DNA from: Sinomicrobium sp.
Lineage (GTDB): Bacteria; Bacteroidota; Bacteroidia; Flavobacteriales; Flavobacteriaceae
Direction: 5' to 3'
DNA length: 64,000 nt
Assembly (NCBI GenBank): GCA_029266035.1
Contig: JAJUFH010000014.1
Coordinates: forward strand, 1 to 64,000
In this document: positions 44,675 to 55,300 of the stretch, piece by piece
Position numbering within the stretch: the first letter of the stretch is position 1
How the letters are laid out: every line of letters begins with the position of its first letter
The notes under the pieces: generated by a model
Told to the model about the DNA's origin: nothing
Databases searched by the model: none
Seen by the model: only the letters and a program-made list of their open reading frames with translations
Translations under genes and position numbers: made by a program

Positions 44675-47600
44675 TTAAAATTCAACATTTAAACCGATGC
44701 TATATGTACTTGAAATATAAGTGTCATTCAAGGCTTCGGGATCGTACCCCTTTGGATAATGACTCAGCGAAAACAAATCTGTTCCCGACAGATAAATACG
44801 TGCACTTTTCAACTTTATCCGATCCAACAGAGACTTTGGAAGTTTATATCCCACGGTGACGTTTTTCAAGCGGAAATAGCCGCCGTTGAACAACCAATAA
44901 TCAGACATTTCATAATTGTTGTTATCCGCACTCTGATGAGATAATCTAGGATAACGAGCATTTAGATTCTCTTCAGGGGTATTGTAAACACTCCAATAAT
45001 TTCCGTCATACAAGGTTGATGGAGCAGTCCACCACGATTCAAAAGGTCGAATCATATCGGGTTCAAGTCTGGAAGTCTGCTTGGCAACTCCTTGAACAAT
45101 CACAGAAAGGTCAAAGCCTTTATACTCCATATTGAGGTTGGCACCATAGGTAAACCTCGGCAAGGAACCTCCCAACAGTACCTTGTCGTATTCTGGGGTA
45201 ATCACACCATCCGGTACCCCATCAGGACCTGATATATCGCGATACCGGACATCTCCCGGCCTAACCGCCTGATGCAATACCGCACTGTTATCCACTTCGT
45301 CTTGGGTTTGGAAGAGACCATCTGCAATATAGCCGTACCACTCGTGAAATTCACTGCCTTCACGAATAATCTGATCGCCCATCAACACTGTACCTCCCAA
45401 ATTGCCCATGGTCGATTTAAAGTTCGACAGGTTAAAAGAAGCCGAATATTTGAATTCTTCTCCAATACGATCGTTCCAATTCATTGCCAATTCCCAGCCC
45501 TTTGTTTTCATGATACCGGTATTTTGATAGGGGTTTCCGTATCCCAAATAGTCGGGAATTTCTAATTCCAGAAGCATATCACGCGTCTTTTTCACATAGT
45601 AATCTGCGGTGAGATTCAAACGGCTATTGAGAAAACTCCCATCAAGGCCAATATTCCACGATTCGGTAGTCTCCCAACTAATGTCTTCTATGGCATATCC
45701 TACCTGTGCTGCGGTAGTTCTAGCCACTATATTATCTCCCTGATAGAAAGGGGTTGAGAAAAAGTCGATACTAGACTGATAAGGGTAATAACCTATACGT
45801 TCATTACCAAGGGTACCGTAAGACCCCCTGAGTTTTAGCAGAGAAACGGCCTCTACATTCTTCATAAAGTCTTCTTCTGAAATAGACCAACCTACAGAAA
45901 CCGAGGGAAATAAAGCCCATCTATGATCAGGGTGAAACCTTGAAGATCCGTCATATCGAAAATTTGCCTGCAAATAGTATTTCTTGTCGTAGTCGTAAAC
46001 CAGACGGCCAAATACAGAGCGATAAGCAGACTCCACGGCATTACCCGAGTTGAACATCAGATTGGGATTACCCAGATCCAGATAATCAAAGTTTGACAAT
46101 TCGAAGTCCTCGCTCTGAGCGTCTAAAACTTCTTGCTTATAAGTAAAATCTTCGTAGCCTCCCATAAGGTTAATACTGTGAGAGCCAAAGCGTTTTTCCC
46201 AGTTTGCTACAAACTGTTTGGTCACAGTTACAACATCTGAACGGTTTTCATACAAGCTCGTTTTGTCGTGTCCGGAAATATATCCACCAATAATTGTTGG
46301 ATCATCAGCATCGTACCACGGAAGTTTTCTCACGAAGTTTTTTCCTTTGGCCATATGATAGAAAGGCGATATTGTTCCCGTAAATGTCAATCCGTCTACC
46401 AATTCATATTCCAAGGAGATTCTTCCGTTAATTTTGGTATTGGTACCTTTGTCATAACCTCCGTATAACAAATCTGCGTAGCGGTTAGATCCATCTTTAC
46501 CTCCAGCTATACGCCCGTCGGACCACATAGCGGCATAAATAGGTGCGTATTTATGAGCAGAATTGATAGGGCTGGTTACCGGTTTATTGCTCACCGAACG
46601 ATTGAGAGCAACATCAAAATTTGCAGTCAATTTTTCTCCCAGTTTTATGCTGTTGTTTGCCCTCGCCATTACTCGCTCGTAATTTCTGTTGGCATACAAG
46701 GCATCGGTGTTTTCGTAATTTAGAGAAATACGACTATTCACCACTTCTCCTCCATGAGAGAAATTCAGAAAATGCCGTTGTCGAGGGGCAATATTATCAA
46801 AGAGAAGATCCATCCAGTCGGTCACCGGATATTGATTCGGATTGCTCTTATTGTACTCCACCCAATTCTTTACATCATCCTCCGAATACAGAGGATACTC
46901 TGCACCTTCGGGATTACCTGCGTCATTCCACATCGCCTCATTAGCCATTTGTAAATAGCGGGTAGCGTTAACGCTCTTCGGAAAAACAGGAATATGTTCA
47001 AATCCGAAATTGACACCGGCCTTTAGGCTCGACACACCTCTCTCTGCATCTTTGGTAGTAATCAAAATAACTCCTGCAGCAGCTCGTGCACCGTAAATAG
47101 AAGCTGAAGCAGCATCTTTCAACACAGTTACTTGGTCTATATCACTTGCCGGAACATCGTCGATATTTGAATAAGGCACTCCATCTACAATAATCAGTGG
47201 AGTACTGTCTCCTATGGTAGTAATTCCCCTAATCCTAATATCGGCCGAAGCTCCAGGTACGCTGCTAGTTCTGGTAACCGTTACTCCCGGAATCCGCCCT
47301 TGTAATTCTTGAGACAGTTGAGTACCGTTTATATTCTCCAGCTTATCAGCGCTCAATGTACTCACAGCTCCTGTCAGATCCTTTTTCTTCATAGATCCGT
47401 ACCCGACTACTACCACTTCTTCTAGGGCAGTGGTATCTTCGACCATTGAAATATCTATGTTCATCTCATTGCCTACAGCAATCTCCTGAGAGATAAAGCC
47501 GATAAATGAAAATACCAATATATCACCCTCAGATACCTCAAGGGTATAATTTCCATCAAAATCGGTGGTAGTCCCCTGCGAAGTTCCCTTAATCATTACA

Positions 47601-48037
47601 GTAGCAGCTGGCAAAGGCATCCCCTCTTGGTCTGTCACCGTACCGGAAACCTTATTGTGCTGCAAAACTTTGGTCTCGGATACAGCCTTCTTTTGCTTGT
47701 TTAAGCGTACAGATATCAAATGATTATTGAAGGAATAAGCTATATTGCCCTGTTCGGAAAGTATATCGAATACCCGCTGTACCGAAAGGTGATGCTCTTT
47801 AAGCGATACTGGAGCTTCTATTTTAGCTACCTCACTGGTGTACACTACTTTGAATGGAGTCTGATCTTCAATAGCTTTAAAAATATCGAGCACCTTTACA
47901 GAGGTTGATGCAAACCTGACATAACTGTCATCGAGATTCTGTGAAAAAATTCCTGCTGCATTTATGGTATTGACGAACCATACAACGAGAATAAAAAGAC
48001 AACTTTCTTTTTTTAGTTTATTTAATTTATAATTCAT
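44675..48037 (-). CDS. SusC/RagA family TonB-linked outer-membrane transporter with STN domain
   Basis: An 1120-residue TonB-dependent transporter. Order: signal peptide, STN domain (about 40-115; VKVLDIFKAIEDQTPFKVVYTS), carboxypeptidase-like beta domain (about 128-215; VSGTVTDQEGMPLPAATVMIKG), plug with TonB-box-like EEVVVVGYGSMKKKDLTGAVS, then the barrel ending in Phe. An STN domain signals to a FecR anti-sigma factor, and such a gene (fecR) lies just upstream. The 87-bp gap to fecR holds hairpins and a possible antisense RNA. Confidence 0.95.
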   Translation of the reverse strand: MNYKLNKLKKESCLFILVVWFVNTINAAGIFSQNLDDSYVRFASTSVKVLDIFKAIEDQTPFKVVYTSEVAKIEAPVSLKEHHLSVQRVFDILSEQGNIAYSFNNHLISVRLNKQKKAVSETKVLQHNKVSGTVTDQEGMPLPAATVMIKGTSQGTTTDFDGNYTLEVSEGDILVFSFIGFISQEIAVGNEMNIDISMVEDTTALEEVVVVGYGSMKKKDLTGAVSTLSADKLENINGTQLSQELQGRIPGVTVTRTSSVPGASADIRIRGITTIGDSTPLIIVDGVPYSNIDDVPASDIDQVTVLKDAASASIYGARAAAGVILITTKDAERGVSSLKAGVNFGFEHIPVFPKSVNATRYLQMANEAMWNDAGNPEGAEYPLYSEDDVKNWVEYNKSNPNQYPVTDWMDLLFDNIAPRQRHFLNFSHGGEVVNSRISLNYENTDALYANRNYERVMARANNSIKLGEKLTANFDVALNRSVSNKPVTSPINSAHKYAPIYAAMWSDGRIAGGKDGSNRYADLLYGGYDKGTNTKINGRISLEYELVDGLTFTGTISPFYHMAKGKNFVRKLPWYDADDPTIIGGYISGHDKTSLYENRSDVVTVTKQFVANWEKRFGSHSINLMGGYEDFTYKQEVLDAQSEDFELSNFDYLDLGNPNLMFNSGNAVESAYRSVFGRLVYDYDKKYYLQANFRYDGSSRFHPDHRWALFPSVSVGWSISEEDFMKNVEAVSLLKLRGSYGTLGNERIGYYPYQSSIDFFSTPFYQGDNIVARTTAAQVGYAIEDISWETTESWNIGLDGSFLNSRLNLTADYYVKKTRDMLLELEIPDYLGYGNPYQNTGIMKTKGWELAMNWNDRIGEEFKYSASFNLSNFKSTMGNLGGTVLMGDQIIREGSEFHEWYGYIADGLFQTQDEVDNSAVLHQAVRPGDVRYRDISGPDGVPDGVITPEYDKVLLGGSLPRFTYGANLNMEYKGFDLSVIVQGVAKQTSRLEPDMIRPFESWWTAPSTLYDGNYWSVYNTPEENLNARYPRLSHQSADNNNYEMSDYWLFNGGYFRLKNVTVGYKLPKSLLDRIKLKSARIYLSGTDLFSLSHYPKGYDPEALNDTYISSTYSIGLNVEF

Positions 48038-48051
48038 TAGTTTTGAGGTTT

Positions 48052-48118
48052 ATTAATTATTCCTTAATTAATGCTTTAACCCCGAACCGGTGGCCGCCGG
48101 TGACGGGGTTTATTTTTT
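48052..48118 (+). ncRNA. candidate antisense RNA in the fecR-susC gap
   Basis: On the strand opposite the operon, TAGTTTTG (48038-48045) fits the -7 box. It is followed by an 8-bp hairpin (48052-48059 with 48065-48072), then a GC-rich stem (48078-48084 with 48104-48110, with an inner CCGG pair) ending in TTTATTTTTTG. This has the anatomy of a short terminated RNA of about 65 nt, complementary to the whole susC leader. The -33 element is weak. In Bacteroides, cis-antisense RNAs are known in sigma/anti-sigma-controlled SusCD operons. No expression evidence exists here. Confidence 0.45.
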
Positions 48119-48124
48119 GAAGTT

Positions 48125-49069
48125 TTATTCTACATAGGCTTTCTCTGGTTTGTTTATTACGATTGATTTCGACTCTACCACTTTATAATCTATTTGAAAG
48201 ATGAATTTGATACTTTCGAGAACATCTGTAAGACTTTGCCCCCTGAAATCTCCACTGAGTGTTAAATGTTTAGGAACGTCTATCTCTTCGGTACGGATAT
48301 GGCAATTGTACTTTTCTTCCAGAGTATGGATTACCTCTCTAAAACTGGCGTCCTCAAAAAACACCCCTCCTTCTTTCCAAGATACCTGCATCCAGGCATT
48401 GACCACATCTCGATTGAGTTGATTTTTTATAAGCCTTACCCTTTCGTTGGGCAACACTATTGCCGCTGTCTTACTGTAATTGCTAACTTTAACTCTACCT
48501 GTTAATACAATGACTTCCGGAATTCCCCCAGCGTCATTACTCACCGAAAAACTCGTCCCTAAAACTTCTGTTTTTAGTGTAGAAGTCTTTACAATAAAAG
48601 GCGCTTCGGGATTTTTTTGAACCTCAAAAAATGCTCGTCCCTCTAATTGAATCTCTCGCAGATTATCTTCAAATTTTTCGGGAAATACAATTTTACTATT
48701 GATGCCCAAGGTCACTCGAGAAGAATCACTTAAATATATTATTTGCTGTCGGTCTTGGGTTGTTACAGTTTTAAATTGCGATTCTGGTGAATAAAAATGA
48801 CGAATCGACAAGAGTCCAAGAATGGCAATAATGGAAGCTGCCATCCACAAACTGTACTTCAATGCAGATTTATTTTTGGTTTTAGATCGTACAGATTTGA
48901 ATATCTTATGCTTCAACCTTAAATCGTTCCTTATAGTTTCCGGCTCAATTCCATTACTTTGCATCTGTACAAAAAAGCTTTCTACTAGGAGGTTTTCTTC
49001 GTCCGTAGTTATACCTTTCTCGTACTTCTCTAAAAGTTGTCTAAATCTATGGTCGTTTATAGACTGCAT
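48125..49069 (-). CDS. FecR family anti-sigma factor
   Basis: A 314-residue single-pass membrane protein: cytoplasmic N-terminal part (about 1-75), one membrane helix (LWMAASIIAILGLLSI), periplasmic FecR domain (TQDRQQIIYLSDSSRVTLGINSKI...GRAFFEVQ), and the C-terminal STN-interacting domain (LTDVLESIKFIFQIDYKV). It should hold the adjacent ECF sigma factor inactive until SusC reports substrate. It lies 136 bp downstream of the sigma gene and 87 bp ahead of susC. Confidence 0.93.
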   Translation of the reverse strand: MQSINDHRFRQLLEKYEKGITTDEENLLVESFFVQMQSNGIEPETIRNDLRLKHKIFKSVRSKTKNKSALKYSLWMAASIIAILGLLSIRHFYSPESQFKTVTTQDRQQIIYLSDSSRVTLGINSKIVFPEKFEDNLREIQLEGRAFFEVQKNPEAPFIVKTSTLKTEVLGTSFSVSNDAGGIPEVIVLTGRVKVSNYSKTAAIVLPNERVRLIKNQLNRDVVNAWMQVSWKEGGVFFEDASFREVIHTLEEKYNCHIRTEEIDVPKHLTLSGDFRGQSLTDVLESIKFIFQIDYKVVESKSIVINKPEKAYVE

Positions 49070-49204
49070 TTCTATTAGCTATGGTGCTTGTTCTCTATAT
49101 AAGTACATAGAAAGAAAAAATCCCCCACGGCAATTTGTCGAGTTAACGGTTTGTTAATCTGAATAAGAATATCGTAACATTTTCAGCCTGCGAAGAAATT
49201 GGGC

Positions 49205-49756
49205 TTATTGCAGGAAACAAAAAAACGAGAGTAGAATAATATTCAAAAGCTCTCCGGTAAAGAGATTGGAGGCTCTTAAAAGCTTTAATGCTTTATTCAA
49301 TTGATTGTCTACAGTACTGACAGAAATATTTAATTTATCAGCTATATCTTTGTATCTCAGGTTGTAGCGATATCGCAATTCGTACACCTCCAGACATTTT
49401 TCAGGAAGAATTTCACCAGCGGCGAGATTAATTTTCTCAATGAGCTTTTCTTTAGATTCTGAAACAAAATCGCTGCTATCATCGGCTGAGGACAGGCTGT
49501 ATTCGATATTTTCGATTTGAACGAGATCAAAAGATTTTTCCTTGAGTTTTTTTGCACATTGAAACTTTACAGCCTTAAACAAATAGGCTTTGTAATGCTT
49601 TATTTCAACCTCTTCAAATCTGTTCCAAAGATCGACAAAGACTTCCTGTGTAATGTCTTCCGCCAATGCCTTATCTCTAAGTATATTATAAGAGTACACA
49701 TACAATTTATACCAGTGAGTATCATAAATATCTCGAAATGCCTTTTCTTGCTTCAT
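49205..49756 (-). CDS. ECF-type RNA polymerase sigma factor
   Basis: A 183-residue sigma-70 family factor of the Bacteroidota ECF group. Region 2: FRDIYDTHWYKLYVYSYNILRDKALAEDITQEVFVDLWN. Region 4: LPEKCLEVYELRYRYNLRYKDIADKLNISVSTVDNQLNKAL. The frame opens at 49807, but the ATG at 49754-49756 (MKQEKAF) is the usual start. It is followed by fecR and the SusCD operon, which is its probable target. The C-terminal tail is hydrophobic, which is common in this group. Confidence 0.92.
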   Translation of the reverse strand: MKQEKAFRDIYDTHWYKLYVYSYNILRDKALAEDITQEVFVDLWNRFEEVEIKHYKAYLFKAVKFQCAKKLKEKSFDLVQIENIEYSLSSADDSSDFVSESKEKLIEKINLAAGEILPEKCLEVYELRYRYNLRYKDIADKLNISVSTVDNQLNKALKLLRASNLFTGELLNIILLSFFCFLQ

Positions 49757-50016
49757 TATGGTTGGAAATAGTAGCTCGACAAAGGAAACAAATAGCATAT
49801 GTACCATCCATAACAGGAAGATTACCTTTTAGTTAATAAACTATTACCTACATATCTAAGCATTTATATATCGCCCTCATTTACAGCTCAATACCTTATT
49901 TATCCTCCGGAGATCCCTCTCTGAATCCAAAAGGGTAAAAACCAAGAAGATAAAGGGACTGAGCGACAGAGTAAAACTATGTTTATACCCTACTGAACGG
50001 ACACCATCAAACACCT

Positions 50017-52323
50017 CTAAAACGGGTATCCAATTGCAAAATTGAGAATGGGATTCTTGTAGTCAAAATCCCAGCGTTCATCTTCGGGCAACCAAGGCTT
50101 TCTCAAGGGGGCGGCGAGATCGAGACGTATTACAAATCCCTGTACATCAACTCGCATTCCCACTCCAGCTCCTACTCCGAGTTCTTTCAGGAAATTTCCG
50201 GTGAATTTCCCTCCCGGAAGAGCTTCGTTTTCATTGGTATTCCACACATTGCCGGCATCGGCAAATACTGCTCCTTTAAGATAGGAAAACAGTGGAAAGC
50301 GGTACTCGGCATTGAGTTCTAACCTGAGGTTTCCGGTCTGATCAAAATAAGTAGTTCCAGAATTATCTTTTGGCTTAAAAGTTCCCGGTCCTAACGAACG
50401 GATGTGAAAAGCTCTCACACTGTACGGACCTCCAGCAAAGTACAACTTGCTGTAAGGCATAATATCAGAATTTCCATAAGGCACTCCTATTCCCGCAAAA
50501 AGACGGGCGGCGAATTTTCTATCCCTTCTCAACCGAAGGTGATATCGAATGTCCATGTCGACTTTGGCAAACTGAGAGTATTCCAGTCCGAGGAAAGAAC
50601 GAGGTCTTGCCCCGTCTCTCTCACTGAACAGATCTATCAAATTACCGGCAACATCTACAGTAGAATTAAAGAAAAACTGATGTCTTTTGTATTGGTCGAC
50701 CATGCCGTTGTAGGTGAAGGAATAAGTAAGCCCAGGAATAAATTTTTGGTCAAAACTATTTCGAAGAAAAGGGTTGTCGTCTAAGATTTGCTCAAATTCG
50801 GCAGTGGTCTCAGAAAGATTGACATAATTGAGCGATACTGGATTGAACTCGTGGGTGACATAGCGGTTGGAATCCCAAATATATCCAAAGGTAGCACTGA
50901 TAGTCGCCAAACTGTACAATTCACTCCTCCTCAAATAATCTACTCCCATACTTATTTTGGTTTTTGGAATGGCATACTTGAACCAATTTTCGCGAATCCG
51001 TATTGGCGACAACACCCTCGGAAAAATCAGATCCCCCTTTAATCCGAGTTGCAAACTGTTCATCCCCGTATTATCACCATTAGCCACTTGCAATTCATAT
51101 CCTGCACTAGCTGTAATACTCAGTATTTCGCCTCCCTTGAAAAAATTACGGTTGCTCAGGGTAAGAGCAAGATTGGGCCCTATAAAATTATTCGATTTCA
51201 TCACCCCTTGCAACTCTGCTCGTATAGCTCTCTTGTTTAATGGAGAAAGATATATGTTCGTCGCCAAGTATCGGATGCTGTCTGTAGCGATCGAATCCAA
51301 CTCTTCATAACGTATATCTACAAATTTATACGTCCCAATAGAAGTAAGCCTTCGACTAGTACTACGGGAAATATCAGGATTGTAATACTCTCCTTTGGCA
51401 ATTTGAATAAACGGATCCAATCGATAAGGTTTAAAAAAGGTACCGCTTTGTATATAATTCCTATTGTTGATTTTTACCGTGTCAATAGCGTTGGTATCGC
51501 TCTCCAAAACGTAATTGGGATACACGTTTACACTTTCGATGCGATAGGGCACCTTTGCTCTTTCAGGCACATCTTTTTTAAGTCTTAAAAACAGGTCGAA
51601 CTTCTTTTCTTTATACTGATTAGTATCGGCTTCAAAGAGCAGGAAATCTGAATTAAAATTGTAATATCCCTTAGATTTCACGGCATTGTCTAAGCGTTCC
51701 CTCTCTGCGGTCAGCGCATCAAGGTCAAACCGCATTCCCGGACGTATGATCCATTTTCTGATATTTTTTTCAATCTCTTTTATCACCAAAGCCGAATCCG
51801 GATCTACAATATAGCGTCCCAAGGTATAGGGTTCTTTTAAATTCACCACATAATGGGCATTGGCGCGTTTTTTTTCTTCATTCTCCACCATATTCGACTG
51901 TATATCACTGTAAAAAAATCCGCGATTTTCCAGTCGGTTTCGCAAAATGGTTTCTGTTCTCGACAAATCAGCACCAGAGGCGTAAACAGGTTCTTCTCCT
52001 ATTTTTTTATTCAAAAGTTTATTTATAAATCCAGGTTTTTCTCGCTGTGATTTATAATGTGCTCTCAGCCCCCAATACATTCCAAAAACTTTACTGTTTG
52101 GAGTAGGACGAAGCACCTCTTCTAATTCGGTTTGCAGTGCGCCAAAATCTCTTGTCTTTTTCTTTAAGCTATCTGGCATATTCACTTCAATATCAGAGCC
52201 AGTAAACAGCATTTCTCCTTCAGGGATATATTTGTTTACACTACAGGACATGGGCAATACGGCACACAAAATCCATATATACCTCCATCGTATAGATTGT
52301 ATTTTTTTAATGCTGCTTTTCAT
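50017..52323 (-). CDS. TamL, BamA/TamA-family outer-membrane lipoprotein
   Basis: A 768-residue Omp85-type protein. The start at 52323 (MKSSIKKIQSIRWRY) gives a lipoprotein signal peptide ending LPMSC, matching the Bacteroidota TamL lipoprotein. N-terminal POTRA-like domains span roughly 30-400, and the C-terminal 16-strand barrel ends in ILNFAIGYPF (terminal Phe). The late motif GGPYSVRAFHIRSLGPG is the VRGF-type signature in strand-folding L6. It overlaps the tamB stop by 17 bp. It should assemble outer-membrane proteins or support lipid transport together with TamB. Confidence 0.92.
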   Translation of the reverse strand: MKSSIKKIQSIRWRYIWILCAVLPMSCSVNKYIPEGEMLFTGSDIEVNMPDSLKKKTRDFGALQTELEEVLRPTPNSKVFGMYWGLRAHYKSQREKPGFINKLLNKKIGEEPVYASGADLSRTETILRNRLENRGFFYSDIQSNMVENEEKKRANAHYVVNLKEPYTLGRYIVDPDSALVIKEIEKNIRKWIIRPGMRFDLDALTAERERLDNAVKSKGYYNFNSDFLLFEADTNQYKEKKFDLFLRLKKDVPERAKVPYRIESVNVYPNYVLESDTNAIDTVKINNRNYIQSGTFFKPYRLDPFIQIAKGEYYNPDISRSTSRRLTSIGTYKFVDIRYEELDSIATDSIRYLATNIYLSPLNKRAIRAELQGVMKSNNFIGPNLALTLSNRNFFKGGEILSITASAGYELQVANGDNTGMNSLQLGLKGDLIFPRVLSPIRIRENWFKYAIPKTKISMGVDYLRRSELYSLATISATFGYIWDSNRYVTHEFNPVSLNYVNLSETTAEFEQILDDNPFLRNSFDQKFIPGLTYSFTYNGMVDQYKRHQFFFNSTVDVAGNLIDLFSERDGARPRSFLGLEYSQFAKVDMDIRYHLRLRRDRKFAARLFAGIGVPYGNSDIMPYSKLYFAGGPYSVRAFHIRSLGPGTFKPKDNSGTTYFDQTGNLRLELNAEYRFPLFSYLKGAVFADAGNVWNTNENEALPGGKFTGNFLKELGVGAGVGMRVDVQGFVIRLDLAAPLRKPWLPEDERWDFDYKNPILNFAIGYPF

Positions 52324-55300
52324 TCTTTTTCTCAGCTTTCTTTTTATCGTCCTCCTTTTTACGAGCGGCTTCTTGCTCTTCTGCAAGTTTTTCCTGAAGC
52401 GTTTTTCTAAACAGCTCCTTGTACTCGTTAAACTCCCTGGTAAATATAAGGGCAATTCCGTTTATGATGAGCTGCCCGTCGATTACATTTTCGTATTCGT
52501 TCTTCCTAAATCCTTTCAATCGATACCTGCCATCTTCGGTGAGTAGGTATTCTATACTGACATTTCCTATTAGCGGACTTTCCTGTCCGGGTCCTTGATT
52601 ACTACCCTGAATATCCACTTCACTCCCTACGCTGATAATAACCCGGTCGTCAAATAGTTTTTTGCGAGCCGTGATATCGAGTTGAGTGCGTTCTTGTGGA
52701 CTGCTGCCCTGATAATCCGTATAACTGTCGAGGCCAAAATCCAGTTCTACCCCCGATTCTCCCATCAGTTTATCGGAGAGTGCGTTCAACTGACCGGACA
52801 ATGCCTGATTCAGGTTGTCTCTGGCCAAAGCGGCCGCTCCGCCTCCACTTCCATCGCTACCACTGGCAGGGAAAAAACGATTGAACACCAATAGTGAAAA
52901 CACCTGTTTGTTGAGCTCGTCTTCCTGTTGATTGAGTTGTTGTACTCTTCCGTATACCTGACCTCCAATGGCTCCTTGCTGATCTTCGGGCATATCGAGA
53001 TTAAAACTGAGTTCAGGCTTCATCAATTCCCCGTCAATATTGAGATATACCATAAAGGGCAGCTGCTGTCTAAACCTCATATTGGTAGAAGGATCACTGC
53101 TCTGCTGAAGCGCCATAAGAGGTGAGGCGGCAGCCTTTACCTCATAGATAGCACTAAGATCTAGATCGGCATCCATTATATCTCCAGCCCAAGTAATACT
53201 ACTACCCGGATTAAATTCAAACCTCCGACGTACCAAGCTGTATAAGTTCATCTCGTAATGCCCTTGGCTCAGAACAAATTTCCCCGACAAAGTGGTTTGC
53301 CCGTTTGGATAAAGATTAAAAACAAGATCTGAGGCTCCGGAAACTAACAGATTGTCATTGGTCTTTTCGTTGATAAGTACTCTAAAAGCAGCCGATTTAT
53401 CCAAACGTATACGTGCCTTTAGCTTCATACCCGACAAGGTGACCGACTCCTCTTTGGTCTTGGTGAGTATATCGTCGGGGTCTTCTCGATTTACAAAGAG
53501 TACTACTCCCTCTCGTTCCACCACATCCATTTCCGATTCGGGAAGGATATAGGTTATATCTGTATCCGGGTCTATGTACAATTCCAAGTTTATATCTGGC
53601 ATGTTCAAATTACCCGCAATACGGGCATCAGCATCAAAAAACGCTTTGCCATAAAACAGATCATTGTCTTCACGCACAGAATTCAATACCTGAAATTTAT
53701 GAGTTTTGAGAGTGAGATCGAATTCCGGATTGCCAAAATCTTCAGTAATTATGCTTCCATCTACCACAAAGCTATTGTCGTTTTCATCCCTTACAGTAAA
53801 ATTATCTAAGGTGATGCCCTTATTGTCCAGCAAAAGCTTTTCGGAGGGTAAACGAAAAAATGCGTTGAGCATTTTAACCCTAAAGCCTACATCGTCAAAG
53901 GCAAAATCCCCTTTGTACTGTGGAGCATTGACTGTTCCGCCCACTTCCACTCTTCCGGAGATAAATCCGGTAGATTCGCTGAGTTCTCCTCCCGATAATT
54001 TTTCAGCTAGACTTGTTTTTAGCTGGTTCAAGTCCATTTCCATACTTACCGCTCCCTCCGTATCAGCAGTGTAATTGCCTTTCATTTCCAGATCGAGATC
54101 TTCTCCCTTTACAGTTAGACTCATCCTGTAACGCTCTCCTCTAGGGGAAATACCTCGTAATTTGAATTGACCCAAAGGCGCTGCCATCACTTCCAAACTG
54201 TCTATATTGAGTCCGGCAAGAAACCCCGGAGTACCAAAAGGATCGGCCATGACGAGATTTCCGTTCATAATTCCCTTAGCCAGAGGCTCTTCCGGATTTA
54301 GATAGGTTACCAGAGAAGACAAGGTGAAATTGTCAAAACTCAACGCGACGCGATCTTTCGGAAATTTTTCATCTGCTTTAGTACTCGTCAATTCTAATTG
54401 CTGATCGTTGTGTTTCAGCACAAAATTTTGAGCTCTGACTTGTCCAGGGTTTATCATAACATAATTGTCAGGCGGAATACTCCACCGCTTTCCCGCAAAC
54501 ACCAGTTCTTCAGGATCGAGTCTTGCGTATACTGTATCTCCTCTCCTCATAATCCCCGTTCGGATACTCATGAGTTCTTTCTCCTTATAAAACGCATTAA
54601 AATCGAGAAGCATCTTATTGTTTTTTACACCGGCGTCGAGGGTGGTGCGGTGAATAGACACCGGACCGGTGGTCAATTTGTTAAACCCAAAGTGTCCGGA
54701 CAATATGCCGTTTTCAGAGTTCAACTTGAGCAAAAGGCTATCTATTTCGCTACCTGAATAATTGATGTGTGGAGCGGTTATATCGGCCTTCAAATAGTGT
54801 TTTTCCTCTTGAAAATTTGCACTTATCTTTACGGTGTCGAGTTTTTTTAAACCCGGCAAAAAAATATCGCTGAGTATCGGAGCGCTGCTCAGTCGTCCTT
54901 TCAGTTCCAAATGAGCGGGTACCGGCAGGGCAGTTGTTTTAGGAATTGTATCTCGAACTCCTGTCAGTGAATCTGGCTGTTCGGTAATCAGCTCTCTAAA
55001 ATGAGATTGTAAGGCCTGGGTAAAACTTCCGGGGTTTACATTAGATTGTAAGTCGAGATCTAGCATTTTGTTTCGCACCACTACAGCAGTGGTATCCTTA
55101 TCTGCAAAAGCCTTGACAGAGAGATCACCAAGAAGGTAAGAACGCTGATCGTAGATCGCCATTCCTTCAGTAATATCAGACCTCAATCTGAAACGCTCTG
55201 TATTTCCCTTAAAATCTGCATGTACCTTCATCGCTCCTTTTACAGGCATACTCATTAGTCCCAATCCTTGAAGATCAGCTCCTTTCAGATCGATATCGGC

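Noticed and set aside
49860-50015. Minus-strand open stretch behind tamL ending DSERDLRRINK...SCK
   Set aside because: No start codon in a sensible position and not in the tamL frame; could be a repeat or remnant, but nothing identifiable supports it.
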